A stretch of DNA of 64,000 nucleotides from Nepenthes gracilis (taxonomy: Eukaryota > Streptophyta > Magnoliopsida > Caryophyllales > Nepenthaceae), in the NCBI GenBank assembly GCA_033239525.1, contig BSYO01000033.1, positions 1,727,501-1,791,500 on the forward strand, read 5' to 3'. The notes under the pieces are model-generated. The model did no database searches and was not told where the DNA came from. It saw only the letters and a program-made list of their open reading frames with translations. Position 1 is the stretch's first letter; every line of letters starts with the position of its first letter. Both the position numbers and the translations under genes were made by a program. This document shows, one piece after another, positions 1 to 10,905 of this stretch.

Positions 1-29
1 GTATAGAAACACGGTTGGGCATGCAGGAC

Positions 30-170
30 TCAAGAACAGTGCTGTGAGAAACTGTGGGAGGTCAACAGGGAATTCCATTTCCTGCACACCGAGTGGAAGT
101 GGAAGAACGATGCAATGGGAAGTCTTGCAATGACGGTCTCCGAAAATTCCTTCCCGATTTGCTGCTCCAT
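30..170 (-). pseudogene. F-box protein gene fragment (F-box/kelch type), broken
   Basis: On the minus strand an ATG at 170 opens a 46-residue reading frame ending in TGA at 30-32. It contains ARLPIASFFHFHSVCRKWNS, which looks like the core of an F-box (LP..., VCRKWNSL). The best remembered match is the At5g15710-like F-box/kelch family, where F-box proteins bind SKP1 in SCF ubiquitin ligases. The usual spacer between the EF and IARLP segments is shortened, and the frame stops right after the F-box, so no substrate-binding part follows. I read this as a pseudogene fragment rather than a working small protein. The nearby Gypsy insertion at 708 may have separated it from other remnants, but I could not find kelch repeats on the far side. 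Confidence 0.6.
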
Positions 171-702
171 GAACTAGGACAAAGTTTGCCTGTGCAGCTT
201 CCCACGGTTCTGCTCTTTCTGAAGTTTCTTACTCGGCGGAGGCTTATGAGTTTCTAACATCGAGAAATTCCCCAATTTTCCAGCTCTCATGATGACACAA
301 TCATTTGCAGGATTCTCGTCGATATTGAGTAAGTATCATCTGCATGTAACACAATTAATCAAATTGAAGGTTTTTGAGCAGACTACTGGCAAATCGTTGC
401 CCAACAAAGTAAGAGTACGAAAAATAGAACACCCACAGCTCTTGGGTCTGTCTTAATTATAACCACCGGTGTAGCTAAAAGACAGGGGATCATTCACTCA
501 TCGTTGTTAGGCAGCATCACTTATCGTCAAAAGAGCTCACAGATAAATGTTTGAGAGTTATCAAATACATCTCAGGAATTACTGGGGATAGTCCATCAGG
601 TAATTCCAAGGCAGCAGCAGGTAAATAGCTTAATTTATTGACCAGTCACACGCTATCAAATAAAATGTCTACATTCATAAACTATGACTATGAAGGAAAT
701 TT
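171..702. other. Unassigned sequence upstream of LTR element
   Basis: I see no convincing gene here. The stretch directly above the F-box ATG (171-256) stays open on the minus strand and may be former 5' sequence of the same pseudogene. The rest is mixed AT-rich DNA without recognisable exons. Confidence 0.4.
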
Positions 703-707
703 AAAGG

Positions 708-1484
708 TGTTGCGTTACGGATTTTTGGGTCCGAGCAACACAAGTGATGATGATTGAGTTGAGAGAGAAGAGAGATTGAACACAATATTTTTACGTGAAA
801 CCTTCTCTTGAATGAGAAGGAAACCACGAGGCAGCTGGCGCGGAAAGATTTCACTAAGTTTGATATTCTTGTTTACAAGATGGTGTCAGGAGAACCGAGG
901 GACGAGGGTTTTCTCGCTTTTTGCTTTTGAATGCTGTGCTTTTTCTCTCTTTCTTGCTTAAGGAAAAATTTTTCGTCCTTTATCCGATGCCCCCAGTGGG
1001 GTATTTATAGAGAAAATATTACCGTTGGCCGCTAGGTGCAGTGGCCACCTACTCTCCGACACGTCTCATACATGTCGGGTTTGTTATCGTGAATGGGCAA
1101 CTTTTGGCCGCTGGCCGTTTCGTGCCGTATTTGCAGGAATGTCGAGGCTTGTGTCGATTCTGGCGGTGGTAGCGTGTTGCGAGACTTTACGCGTGTTTTG
1201 GGCGTTTTATGCCGCGAGGCGGCATTCCGGGACGTCTTGAAGAGTCCTCGTATTGATTGGAACTTTGGCTTTTGGATAAGCCCTCGTGCTTTTATTGGGT
1301 CCGCGGACTTCAAAGCCTGATGAGGGTTCTCGAGCTACAAAGCCCTCGGACGTTCTCGCTTTGTTATTCCGAGATCTTCTCTCGGACTGCTGTGATCATT
1401 CTCGGACTCCGATACACTTATCTTCCTGGGTCAATACTTGTCCTTTTTGCGGTGGATTGGGGACCACGGGTCTTGAACCCAACA
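708..1484 (-). repeat. 3' LTR (element orientation) of Gypsy element 1
   Basis: 777-bp repeat with TG/CA ends. It pairs with 10119-10900. Next to it, at about 1485-1505, lies the complement of a purine-rich tract (reverse complement contains ATGGGGGCTAG), as expected just upstream of a 3' LTR on the minus strand. Confidence 0.92.
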
Positions 1485-2008
1485 CTAGCCCCCATGCCCA
1501 AGGGTCCAGAGATCTTCGATCGTTGGGCGTATTCTTGAAGCTTCCGAGATGTCCTTTTCTTGTGAATGCTAGTCGCGAACACGATGATTGTCAGGAGACT
1601 GCTGGTGATGAAGACTCGGATCGGAATTTGCTTGGAGGCACTTTTAAGTCCTTGTAACCCGGTGACTTCCTCTGGTCCGCGGACTTCATTGTCTCGAGAA
1701 CTTTGTTATCGTCAGAAGACTCTCACGCGCCTGGCCGTTTCCAGGGTGGGCATTAAATCGTGATTGTGCATGTTGTATCGATTACCTTGGAAAGGTAAAC
1801 GTTCATCATTCGGCCAAGAGAACGGCCGGGTGACACGTGGCGAGCCATTAATTATTCTGGCGGACGGTCAGACTTCACGTGGCCAACGCATCACTTCTTT
1901 TCCAGATCCAATGTTCGAGTGACACGTGGCAAGGCTTCTTTTTCTGATTCGAATGGCCGTCTGACGTGTGGCATGGTGATGATGGCGCTTTTTTCAAATT
2001 TTTCGGGC

Positions 2009-2015
2009 TATAAAA
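2009..2015 (+). promoter_or_regulatory. TATA box of the antisense gene in Gypsy element 1
   Basis: TATAAAA in the context GGGCTATAAAAGGCGCC, 103 bp before the ATG at 2118. A CT-rich leader follows. This is a good plant TATA context and it faces opposite to gag-pol, so it fits an independent promoter for the antisense gene. Confidence 0.6.
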
Positions 2016-2117
2016 GGCGCCCTTCCGCATTCAAAAAACTCTTCTGCTGTCTTCCTTCTTCGAACCTCTCTCGCGAAAGAAATCCTCTTCGTCTTCCAGC
2101 TTCCTTTTCGTCTCCCA

Positions 2118-4103
2118 ATGAAGTCGACAAAGGCGCCTGGCGTAAGGGATATTGCGTCGGCCCTGACGAATGATAGGCTTGAGGAGCTTCGAGTTTTATT
2201 CGGGATTCCAGACGAGATGGCGATGGTGGTGCCAGGAGCGGAAGATAGGGCACTGCGCCTTAGCGACGACTTTATTACGGTCTATGAGGTTCACCTCAAA
2301 AGTGGGCTTCGATTTCCTATTGCTGAAGAGCTTCACGAGATCATGGGGATCAGGCGTCCCATTAGCGGGGCTCCGGCCCGAACGCCATGAGGTACCTCGT
2401 CTCCTTGTGCGTCTTTCTTGTTTGCCATAAGAAACTCCTAAACGTCACGGTTGTCAAGGTTATGTTTCGTTTCACACATAACCTCGACCGGATTACCATG
2501 ACTCCTCGGCGGAGTTTGCATTGCTTTGTGGGGAACCGGACTCACGAAGCGTTGGAAAGACAAATTTTCTTTCTGGTAGTCCCACAGATATGGGCCATCC
2601 CAAATAAGTGGGGAAGGTGAAGAGTGAGTCTTGCACCGAGCCCTCCCTCGGTGATAGGGAGTACGCCAAGGATCGCGGACTTGGTGAAAGCTTGATCTCG
2701 GGGGCTTCCACTGGACAAGCGCAACATTTGGTTCTTTGCCCGAGAATTTGAAGGAGGCCAAGTGGGTCTCGAGTCCACTCCATGAAGTCAAATCGAAGAA
2801 GTTGAGAAAGAGGACGGGGACTGCGAGGCATTTAGTCCGCCCCGTCCAGCCAGAGCAAAGCAGGCGTCCGAGAGCTCCAAACGCTCGGACGTTGAGGGCT
2901 CAAAGCGTCCTCAGTGTGGTGGAGATGCCTTCTTCGGAGGGCACTATTTACGACAGACGAGTTTGTGGATGGTGACGTTATTGCTCCTCTGCTCAAGAAA
3001 AGGAAGTCCTCTGCGGGGTCGAGGCTCCACTTGCCTTTATTTTCCAGTCTCCCTGGGGATCTTGCCGAGGATTGATGAAGTGAGTGAGCTCCGGAAGTTC
3101 AAACGATCGTTGAGGTGATTGAGCTCCAGTCAAGCCACCTGTGAGTCCCGCCTCGAATTTCTCCCGAACTACCCGGCGACGCGCCCACCCCGTGGGGCAT
3201 CCATCCGAGCCTTTGAGGTCGAGGACTCTCGTGGGGCGTTGAAGACGAGGTCGTTCTTTGAGCTCCCAGCCATCCCAGCCCAGCGAGATGAGGCGAGCGC
3301 CCCGAGGAGGTTCACGATGATGGGACCCCCGAGTGTACATGACCTCGGACCTTTGGAGGTGGAGGTGGAGGCACCTATTGTCGAGCCCCGGCCGTTGCTC
3401 CTCCTGTAGATACTCCTACTCCCGAGGTGCTGGGTTGAGGCTTGTGGTGCCTTGCCACGACGCTCCGGCTCAGAGAACTAGTGTAGAGGCCTCTTCGAGT
3501 GGCGGCTCCCTTGCTTGTAGAGGTATTTCCATTTCCCTCGAGGTGCTTTGTCCTTCCATTATACTTCCTTTGTTCGATAATCCTTTTCTTTCGAACGCGG
3601 CTCAAACTATGGCCGAGAGGCTCGGCATTATTTACGGAGGGTCGCTTGGACTCTCTCATTTGGAGGAGAGCGGAGGCAGCGGAGAGGCCTCTCGGAAGGC
3701 CGAGGCGGAACTTGCCGACGCCAGGAAGGAAAGTGCCTCTTTGAAGGATGTTGAGGCGCCAGCCAAGACAGTGCGTCGGGCAGGAGAGAGAGGCCCAGAG
3801 TGTCCCTTAGGCCCGGGGACCTTACGCCTTTCTTGGAGCGCAAGTCTTTGGGAGGGCATCCGAATGTGTCGCCGAGTACTTCGTCTTATTCGTCCGGGTT
3901 TTCTTCGCGGTACTCCGTCCCTCAATGCCCGTGCTTTGAGAGTCGATGACTTGTTTGGCATTCTTTGGGAGGCCCTTTTCCGAGCGACGTCCCGTCACGG
4001 GTCCTACGGAGATCCACTATCTCGGGCCGTCGAACCCTTGGATGCGGAAGTGTCCTTGGACCTTCTGGTGGTTGGCCGTCGGGAGCCGACCCCGGTGCCT
4101 TGA
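2118..4103 (+). pseudogene. Antisense gene of Tat element 1 (Transposase_28-type 'gypsy transposon' protein), decayed
   Basis: The first 90 codons from ATG 2118 are open and contain DIAS, IPDE, VPGAEDRA, TVYEVHLKSGLRFPI. These resemble the N-terminus of plant proteins annotated as putative gypsy-type transposon (Transposase_28 family) and line up with the antisense gene of element 2 (minus strand, ATG at 31247). After about 2390 the similarity continues in shifted frames. Around 2540-2620 a segment with ALERQIFFLVVPQIWAIPNK matches the element-2 segment [20 protein letters not shown]. Near 3690-3770 an Ala/Glu-rich, coiled-coil-like part follows (RKAEAELADARKESASLKD). The function of this protein family is not known. 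It lies opposite to gag-pol, between integrase and 3' LTR. The end at 4103 is the last open frame and is approximate. Confidence 0.7.
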
Positions 4104-4204
4104 TGTATTTTTATTTTTGTGCATGTACTTTGTTCCTTTGTCGAAATGGGAAAGAAGTTGTTGAAGATTGTTGTGCCTTTTTCTTTTCCTTCCTTGTACT
4201 TGTT

Positions 4205-4655
4205 TGAATTTTTCGACCTCTAAGGCCGCTCGGTCGATCCTTTTTTTTTTTTGAATACGACCTCTTAGGCGCTCGGGCCGGAGGCAAGAGTTTTGAATAC
4301 GACCTCTTGGGCGCTCGGACGAAGGCAAGAGTTTTGAATACGACCTCTTGGGCGCTCGGGCGGAGGGCAAAGTTTTTGAATACGACCTCTTGGGCGCTCG
4401 GGCCAGGCAGAGTTTTGAATACGACCTCTTGGGCCGCTCGGACGGAATCGAGTTTTTGAATACGACCTCTTGGGCCGCTCGGGCGGGCAAGGTTTTTGAA
4501 TACGACCTCTTGGGCGCTCGGACGGAGGCAAGAGTTTTGAATACGACCTCTTGGGCCGCTCGGACGGAGGCAGAGTTTTTGAATACGACCTCTTGGCCGC
4601 TCGGTCGATCCCGAGTTTTGATCACGACCTCTTGGCCGCTCGGACGGAAGGCAAG
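4205..4655. repeat. Minisatellite, 11 units of about 41 bp, inside Gypsy element 1
   Basis: The core TACGACCTCTTGGGC-GCTCGG recurs at starts 4215, 4259, 4301, 4342, 4384, 4423, 4464, 4504, 4545, 4587 and 4626, a period of 39-44 bp. Units differ mainly in C/GC counts in the GGGC(C)GCTCGG part and in the GGAGGCAAGAG tail. The array lies between the antisense gene and integrase. It keeps a long open frame on the minus strand by chance, with repetitive low-complexity product, which I do not call a gene. Confidence 0.92.
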
Positions 4656-4719
4656 TTTTTTTTTTGCCTTAGCTTCCCGGCCTCTCTTGATAGTATTTCT
4701 TGAGGTGTGTTGCATTCAG

Positions 4720-7700
4720 TTCTAGGAATTGGCCACGCCTTCCGGGTTCGCGGATTTGTATGCCCCGTTTTGAAATCTTCTTGAGACTAGGAAGGGCCCT
4801 TCCCGGTCGGAGACTGACTTGTTTAGTAGGCATTCTTTCTGTTGCCGCGATGCTTCTCGGTGCAAGTCTCAGGCTCGAACCGCCGCGCTTTTACTCTCTT
4901 GTTGTAATAGCGGGCCACCCGTCGTTGATACATTGCCACACAAAGTTGCGCTTTGTTTGGGCTTCCTCAAGCAAATCTAGGTGCTCTCGGAGGCGGTGGT
5001 CGTTGGCGCTTGGGTCGAAGTGTTCTACTCGGAGGCTTGGAAGGCCCACTTCTAGTGGTATGATGACCTCGACCCCGTATCACGAGTGAATGGGGTCTCT
5101 CTTGAGGTTCCCTCGCCAGTAGTCTGTATGCCCCGGAGGATGGATGGCGGCTCGTCTACCCATGAGCCCGGAGTCTAGCGGCTTGGTTTTGAGCCCATGC
5201 AAGATGGTCCTGTTTGTGACTTCTACGGCCGTTGGCACGAGGATATGCAATGAGGCGTATGAATTAAATTAATTCGAAGGCTAGACAAGACTGAAAAATT
5301 GCCTTCCGTGAACCGTGTCCCATTATCCGTGACGACGCTCTCGGGCACTCAAAACTCGCAAGCAATACCTGTAGGAGGGAACTTCGGTCGCGTTCGCTCG
5401 GTTTATCCGTGCTAGTGGCGTTGCTTCTACCCACTTGGTGAAGTAGTCTATTCCGCGATGAGGAACTTCCTCGAGCGGGACGTGATGGGGAAGCGGTCAG
5501 GGATGTCAAGCCCCCAGTTGTGCGAAGGGCCATGGAGATTGCAACGCTTGAAGCTCACGTGTGGGTGATGGCTTATATTGCCGTGGACACAGCAATTTTC
5601 ACACTTCGCGCACGAAGTCCATGGCATCATCCCTCATCGTTGCCCCGATAATACCCTTGCCGCATAATCTTGAATGTTAGGTTCTTGCCTCCAATGTGTG
5701 ATCCACAAATTCCTAGATGCACCTCTTGAAGTGCATACTCTGCCTCCTCGGGGTAAGGCACCTCGAATAGGGGGCCGAGTACCCCGTGATATAAACGGTC
5801 GTCGATGACGGTGTACCGGCCCGCGGACTTCCACTTTTTCAAGCCTGCCGGCGTCCTCGGGCGTAACTCCCTTTGGTGAGGTATCTCAGTAGGCGGTCAT
5901 CCAAGTGTCATTTCCGGACACCCGCGTGACCTCGGCCTCTGTCTCTTCTATAGAGGGTCGCTCGGAATTTCCCTCATTCCTTTGTAAATGCTACTGGTTT
6001 GGGTCTCTGCTGCTTCTGCGCCTTTGCCAACGTGTGCTTTCTCGTTTTCTTCCCTTAAAATGTGCACGAATCGACCTTCTCGAAATGCGAGGCCAACTCT
6101 TTCACCTTTGCGAGGTACTTGGAAAGTGAGAACATTCACTTCAAAGTTTCAGAGGGCACGGTTGACAATTTCGGAGTCACTATAGATCACTAGGCTCTTG
6201 GCCGAGCACTCCTTTGCCGGCCCATGATCCTGTGAGCGGGGCCTCGTATTTCGCTACGTTGTTTGTGGTAGGAAACCCTAAGGTTACCGAGTATTTGATT
6301 TCGAGATCCATGGGCGTTTGCGGCCTGACACCCGCTCGCTCCGCACCCATCCTTCATGGAGGATCCATCTACATGCAAAGTCCACGCTTGGGTGAACTCG
6401 CTTCTTGACCCATTTGCTTGGCGATGTCCTCGTCACGATGTCTTTGTCGTTTCTACCATAAAGTCCATGAGGCTCGAACTCGATATCGAACTCACCGAGC
6501 TCGATAGCCCACTTGATCGATCGCCCGAGACCTCGGGCTTTGCGAAATGGTTCTCGGCGGTGGTCGGTCGCCACCACGATCTTGTGAGCACGGAAATAAG
6601 GTCTCGGCTTCCTGCCGAGTACACCGTGTTACCTTGACCTTCTCGGCATGCGGATCTAGGGTCTCTGATCGGCCAATGCGTCTTGCGGCGTAATACACCC
6701 ATTTCTTGATCTCCTTGTGTTGCCTCACGGGACCGACCCTAGGGCTCGGTCGGTCACCCGACAGTATAAATAGAGTTCCTCTCCTGGTAGTGGGAGGCCG
6801 GGAGATGAGGGGTTGGCTAAGTACGCCTTGAGCCCCGGGCAGCTTCTTCGCACTCATTGCTCCAGCGAAACCCTTGGGTTTCGGTCCCCGAGTGCCTTGA
6901 AAAATGGCAGAGATGCTTCTCGGGCGATTTGGCTAGGAAGCGGGAGAGGTGGCCACTCGTCCCGTGAGTCTCGGGACGTCCCTCGCGGTCAGGGGACTTC
7001 ATATCCAAAATGGCACGGATCTTCTCTCGGGTTTGCCTCGATTCCACGTTGTGACACTATGAAACCGAGGAACTTCCCGGACGACACCCCAAAGGTGCAC
7101 TTCTTTGGGGTTCGGCTTCATTCCGTGCGCTCTAAGCACTCGGAAGGTCTCCGCTAAGTCTTTGACGTGACTTCCACCAATGGTGCTTTTGGCGAGCATA
7201 TCGTCGGCGTGACTTCTACGTTTACGCGTAACTGTTTTCAAAGATCTTATTACGAGCATTTGGTATGTCGCGCGGCGTTCTTGAGACCGAAGGGCATCAA
7301 AGACAATGAGACGTGCCCACGATCGGCCATGAATGATGTATGCTCCTCGTCCTCCGCGTGCATCTTGATCTGGTTGTATCCAGGAGTAGGCGTCCGTGAA
7401 GTGAGCGACTCATAGCCACTCGTTGAGTCCACGGCCAGTCTACTGGGAAGTGGAAAGTCTGTCTTTCTGACAAGCTTTGTTGAGGTCCGTGAAATCGACG
7501 CACATCCTCCACTTCCCGCCGCTTTTCTTCACCATGACCACGTTGGAGAGCGGTCAAGATGCTGCACCTCCCGGATAAATCCAGCGTCCAGGAGCTTCTT
7601 CACTTCTTCTCGGATAGCTATCGGCTTTTCCGTTGAATAGTTCTGCGCTTTTGTCTATTGTGAGGCTTGTGGTGGGGATCCACACCCGACTGTGAGTTAT

Positions 7701-8430
7701 GGTTTTTGGGAAATCCCGGCATGTCATGTCGGGAGGACAGCAAAGACGTCCGAGTTCTCTCTTAAGAGAGTCGTGAGGCTCTCTCGGACGGACTCGGGCG
7801 AGAGAGCTTCAATCTGGACGCATCTCTCGGGATCCTCGGGATCCAGTTGGATTTTACGGTGGGTTCACCTACTGCACTTGTTGGAGGGTCGCCTCATCCC
7901 CGAGGTCGAGGTCTTTATTGGTTGGGAAGGGGAGTCGTGTGTGACCTGTGACAGGTAACACGTTCTCCCAACAATTTGCTCGCCAAGACTTCCCTACTCC
8001 AAATGGAGTTGAAAATTTCATTTTCGGATGTGGGATGGAGGTCACGGCACCGAAGGTGGCAAGCGAGGCGTCCGAGGATTGCGTTATAAGGCGGCGGGAG
8101 GTCTACCACCAAGAAGGTGAGGACCTTAGACGCGGTCCTTGGATATGTCCTAAGGTGACCTCCGGTACCGCACGATGAGCCGGGGGGCGGCTCGTTGTCG
8201 AGCCCGTACGGTGCCCCCTCAGGGGCCTTCATTTGGTCTCTTTTAGTCCTAGCTTTTGATAAGCATCGAAATAAAGCAAGTTGCGAGAACTTCCATTATC
8301 AACAAATACTCAAGCCGGATGGAAGTCATCTACTCCATCTCGAAACATTGATTCTACAACAAGGGGGTCGAGAATGGGGGAAGTTACATGGGCCATGTCC
8401 TCCTTACCAAAACATATGATGTCATCTCAG
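4720..8430 (-). pseudogene. pol: pol of Gypsy element 1: protease, reverse transcriptase, RNase H, integrase (broken)
   Basis: Minus-strand fragments appear in the expected order. Near 8232-7915 is the protease-to-RT part (VLTFLVVDLPPPYNAILGRL, LLGERVT). Near 7557-7000 is the reverse transcriptase (GYNQIKMHAEDEEHTSFM, LMPFGLKNA, then DDMLAKST, HVKDLAETFRVLRAHGMK). Near 6860-6430 is the RNase H region (KEIKKWVYYAARR, KWAIELGEFDIEFEP). Near 5842-5627 is the integrase zinc-binding part (PEEAEYALQEVHLGICGSH, IMRQGYY). Near 5630-5260 is the integrase core start (WGLDIPDRFPITSRSRKFLI). Fragments sit in different frames and several stops intervene. The catalytic YxDD region at about 7205 is disrupted by a one-base loss. 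End positions are approximate. The enzyme set would copy and insert the element if intact; this copy cannot. Confidence 0.88.
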
Positions 8431-8433
8431 GAG

Positions 8434-10016
8434 CTAGTCGCGGCCTCTTTGATGCGGCATGATCTCGGCCGTCTTCTTCGGTGGATGGGTGGACACCATG
8501 TTGATAACTTCCGCCGCGACCTGTTCCTTGGTGGGTCGGCCTCGGAGTTCGCCTGCATTAGGAAGACTGTCCCGGGTCGTTGCGAGAAGCTTGGTGAGGT
8601 GGCCTCTTAATCGGCTCCTCGATCTCCTCTGCAAAGATTTGCGGTCCATCGCGTGTCCTCGGCGGTGGAAATCGAGAACTTCGTCTGGTCGCCCCGTCTG
8701 GATTCTTCGAGGCGTGGGCCACTTCACGAACTTTTCCCCTCGAATTTGCATCGGCCACGTTGGTCCGCGTGTCGTTCGAGGAGTGAGACGTGTTGGGGAA
8801 CGTCTCTACGCGTGGGCATCTCGGGCTTGTGGTGCTTTTGATGCACAGTCACGAGCGGGGGCTGCGATAGTCCCGGCCTTCCTCTTCACTTCCCTCTGTC
8901 CTTGGGCGGTAGTCCTCGCTCCTTCTTTGGCGCTTTGCTTCGTTCGCCTCCTCCGCTGCAATATAGGCCCTTGCTATGGACTCGGCCTCTTCGAAAGTAC
9001 GGGGCCCTTATGGATAAGGTGCTTCAAGAAGGAACCCCCTCGAGGCGAGACAGGGAAGGCATTGACTTCACGCCATCGAACTGACTTAGGGATGCTGTCG
9101 GCCTCGGACACGAACACGGCCAGAAGCCTCTCGGGCTCTCCCGGCACCGCTTCACGCGGGTGAGATGCAGGGGCTTCTCCACCCGCCCGCCGGAGGCGAA
9201 CCGTGATGAACGTCGCCGGTTCGCGAAGGTGTTAATGGAGCCGCGGGCATCCCATAGAACCAAACCCTGGCGTCCCCTTTCAGCGTTAAGGGGAAGCACG
9301 GCACATTGCCGTTTCATCAAGCCCTTGGAGGCTCGGGTGCTCTCGGAACATGTTGAGGTGATCCATGGGATCGGCGCTCCCCATCGTATGCCTCCCAGAT
9401 TGGGCATTTTGAACCCGGGCGGTGCCCTTGCTCTAACGTCGGTGGTGAACGGAGATGCGGGACGCTTGCCCCGTGCTCTCTCCGAACACACGGTTCCATA
9501 CTTTTTCCAATTTTTCCTCCACGGGTGGTGGAGCGGTCGCCTTTTTGCGTTGAGGAAGTGCCTCAACTCGTCAATTTCTTGGTGCACCCTCCTCTCGGGG
9601 TCATACGGATCTTTGTGGGGACACAGGCGCATCCGCTATCTCCGGACGCGATGCTCCCTGCCGCCCAGGATCGTGGTCCTCGGCGTTCTTCGGCCCGCGA
9701 GGGGCCTGCCGCTGAGGCGACCACATCCTTGGTAGATCTCGGTGGGTGGGCGCCCCGTCGCGTCGTTCGTGCCTTCCCCCTCTGCTACGGGACATCTCCG
9801 CCTGGGATCCCCCGGAAGGGGCTCCCTTTTCCTTCTTGTCTATTCTCGTGCAAAGAGCGATGAAGGCTTTGTGCATCTCGTCCACCTTTGCCGCCAATCC
9901 CCTCACGGCAGGATCGGAGTGGTTCTCAATACCAGTGCAAGGATTGGGGGCGTCCCCCTGAGGATTGTGAGCCGTGGCTCTTTCTGGGCACTCGCTTGTG
10001 CTCTGGTGCTTACCAT
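8434..10016 (-). pseudogene. gag: gag of Gypsy element 1 (broken)
   Basis: A minus-strand ATG at 10016 opens a start reading MVSTRAQAS, matching the gag start of element 2 (MTNTRAQAS at 27310). Further parts are VDEMHKAFIALCTRIDKK (about 9880), PPGFKMPNLGG (about 9415) and the gag C-terminal block [12 protein letters not shown] (8751), which again matches element 2 ([12 protein letters not shown]). The frame breaks repeatedly, including soon after the start. Gag proteins of this family form the particle that packages element RNA. The shared start and C-terminal block show that the two elements belong to the same lineage. Confidence 0.85.
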
Positions 10017-10099
10017 TTTTAGTGCTTGTTGATTGTTGATACTGTTGAGTGTGTTTAGAATGTGTTTATGAGGATGAGAACTTGACTTTTAATCCAAGC

Positions 10100-10117
10100 T
10101 TCCCACAGATGGCGCTA
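10100..10117 (-). other. Primer-binding site of Gypsy element 1
   Basis: On the minus strand, directly inside the LTR ending at 10119, the sequence TAGCGCCATCTGTGGGAA matches the element-2 site TGGCGCCGTCTGTGGGAA with two changes. Its first bases are compatible with pairing to the 3' end of a tRNA ending GGCGCCA. I do not assign the tRNA firmly. Confidence 0.75.
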
Positions 10118-10118
10118 A

Positions 10119-10900
10119 TGTTGCGTTACGGATTTTTTGGTCCGAGCAACACAAGTGATGATGATTGAGTTGAGAGAGAAAGAGATTGAACACAATATTT
10201 TTACGTGGAAACCTTCTCTTGAATGAGAAGGGAAAACCACGATACCGGCTCGAAAAGATTTCACTAAGTTTGATATTGTTTGTTTACAAGATGGTGTCCA
10301 GGAAACAGGGACGAGGGTTTTTGCTTTTGCTTTTGAATTTTTGTGCTTTTTCTCTCTTTCTTGCTTAAGGAAAAATTTTTCGTCCTTTATCGATGCCCCC
10401 AGTGGGGTATTTATAGGAGAAAATATTACAGATTGGCCGCTAGGTGCAGTGGCCACCTACTCTCGACACGTCTCTTTGTCGGGTCGGGTTTGTTATCGTG
10501 AATGGGCAACTTTTGGCCGCCTGAGCCGTTTCGTGCCGTATTTGCCAGGAATGTCAGGTTCTTGTGTCAGTTCTGGCGGTGGTGGCGTGTTGCAGACTTT
10601 ACGCGTGTTTTGGACGTTTATGAAGCTGAGCTGGCATTCCCGGACGTCTTGAAGAGTCATCGTATTGATTGGAACTTTGGCTTTTGGATAAGCCCTCGTG
10701 CTTTTATTGGGTCCGCGGACTTCAAAGCTTTGATGAGGGTTCTCGGGCTACAAAGCCCTCGGACGTTCTGCCTTTGTTATTCCGAGATCTTCTCTCGACT
10801 TTCTTTGTGATCATTCTCGGACTCGTCTACACTTATCTTCCAGGTCAAATCTTGTCCTTTTTACCCGGTGGATTGGGGACCCTGGGTACTGAACCCAACA
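10119..10900 (-). repeat. 5' LTR (element orientation) of Gypsy element 1
   Basis: 782-bp repeat pairing with 708-1484. On the minus strand TATAAATA (10408-10415) is a likely TATA box of the element promoter. Confidence 0.92.
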
Positions 10901-10905
10901 AAAGG

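Larger units (their letters stand above)
703..10905 (-). mobile_element. Tat-lineage Ty3/Gypsy LTR retrotransposon, complete but degenerate
   Basis: Two long direct repeats (708-1484 and 10119-10900), both TGTTGCG...CCCAACA, flank an internal region of about 8.6 kb. A perfect 5-bp duplication AAAGG lies outside them (703-707 and 10901-10905). Read on the minus strand the order is LTR, primer site, gag, protease, reverse transcriptase, RNase H, integrase, minisatellite, antisense gene, purine-rich tract, LTR. That order plus an antisense gene between integrase and 3' LTR is the plan known from Tat-group elements such as Grande and RIRE2. Every coding part is frameshifted or carries stops, so the copy is dead. 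The two LTRs differ by many substitutions and small indels, which indicates an old insertion. Element orientation is fixed by the coding strand and by the primer site next to 10119. Confidence 0.93.

Noticed and set aside
3333..4103. 256-aa plus-strand frame as an intact gene
   Set aside because: It is one frame of the decayed antisense gene of element 1; the N-terminal domain lies in other frames upstream.
4017..4715. 232-aa minus-strand open frame with repetitive QEVVFK/RSYSK-like units
   Set aside because: It is produced by the 41-bp minisatellite, changes frame with each unit, and overlaps no family.
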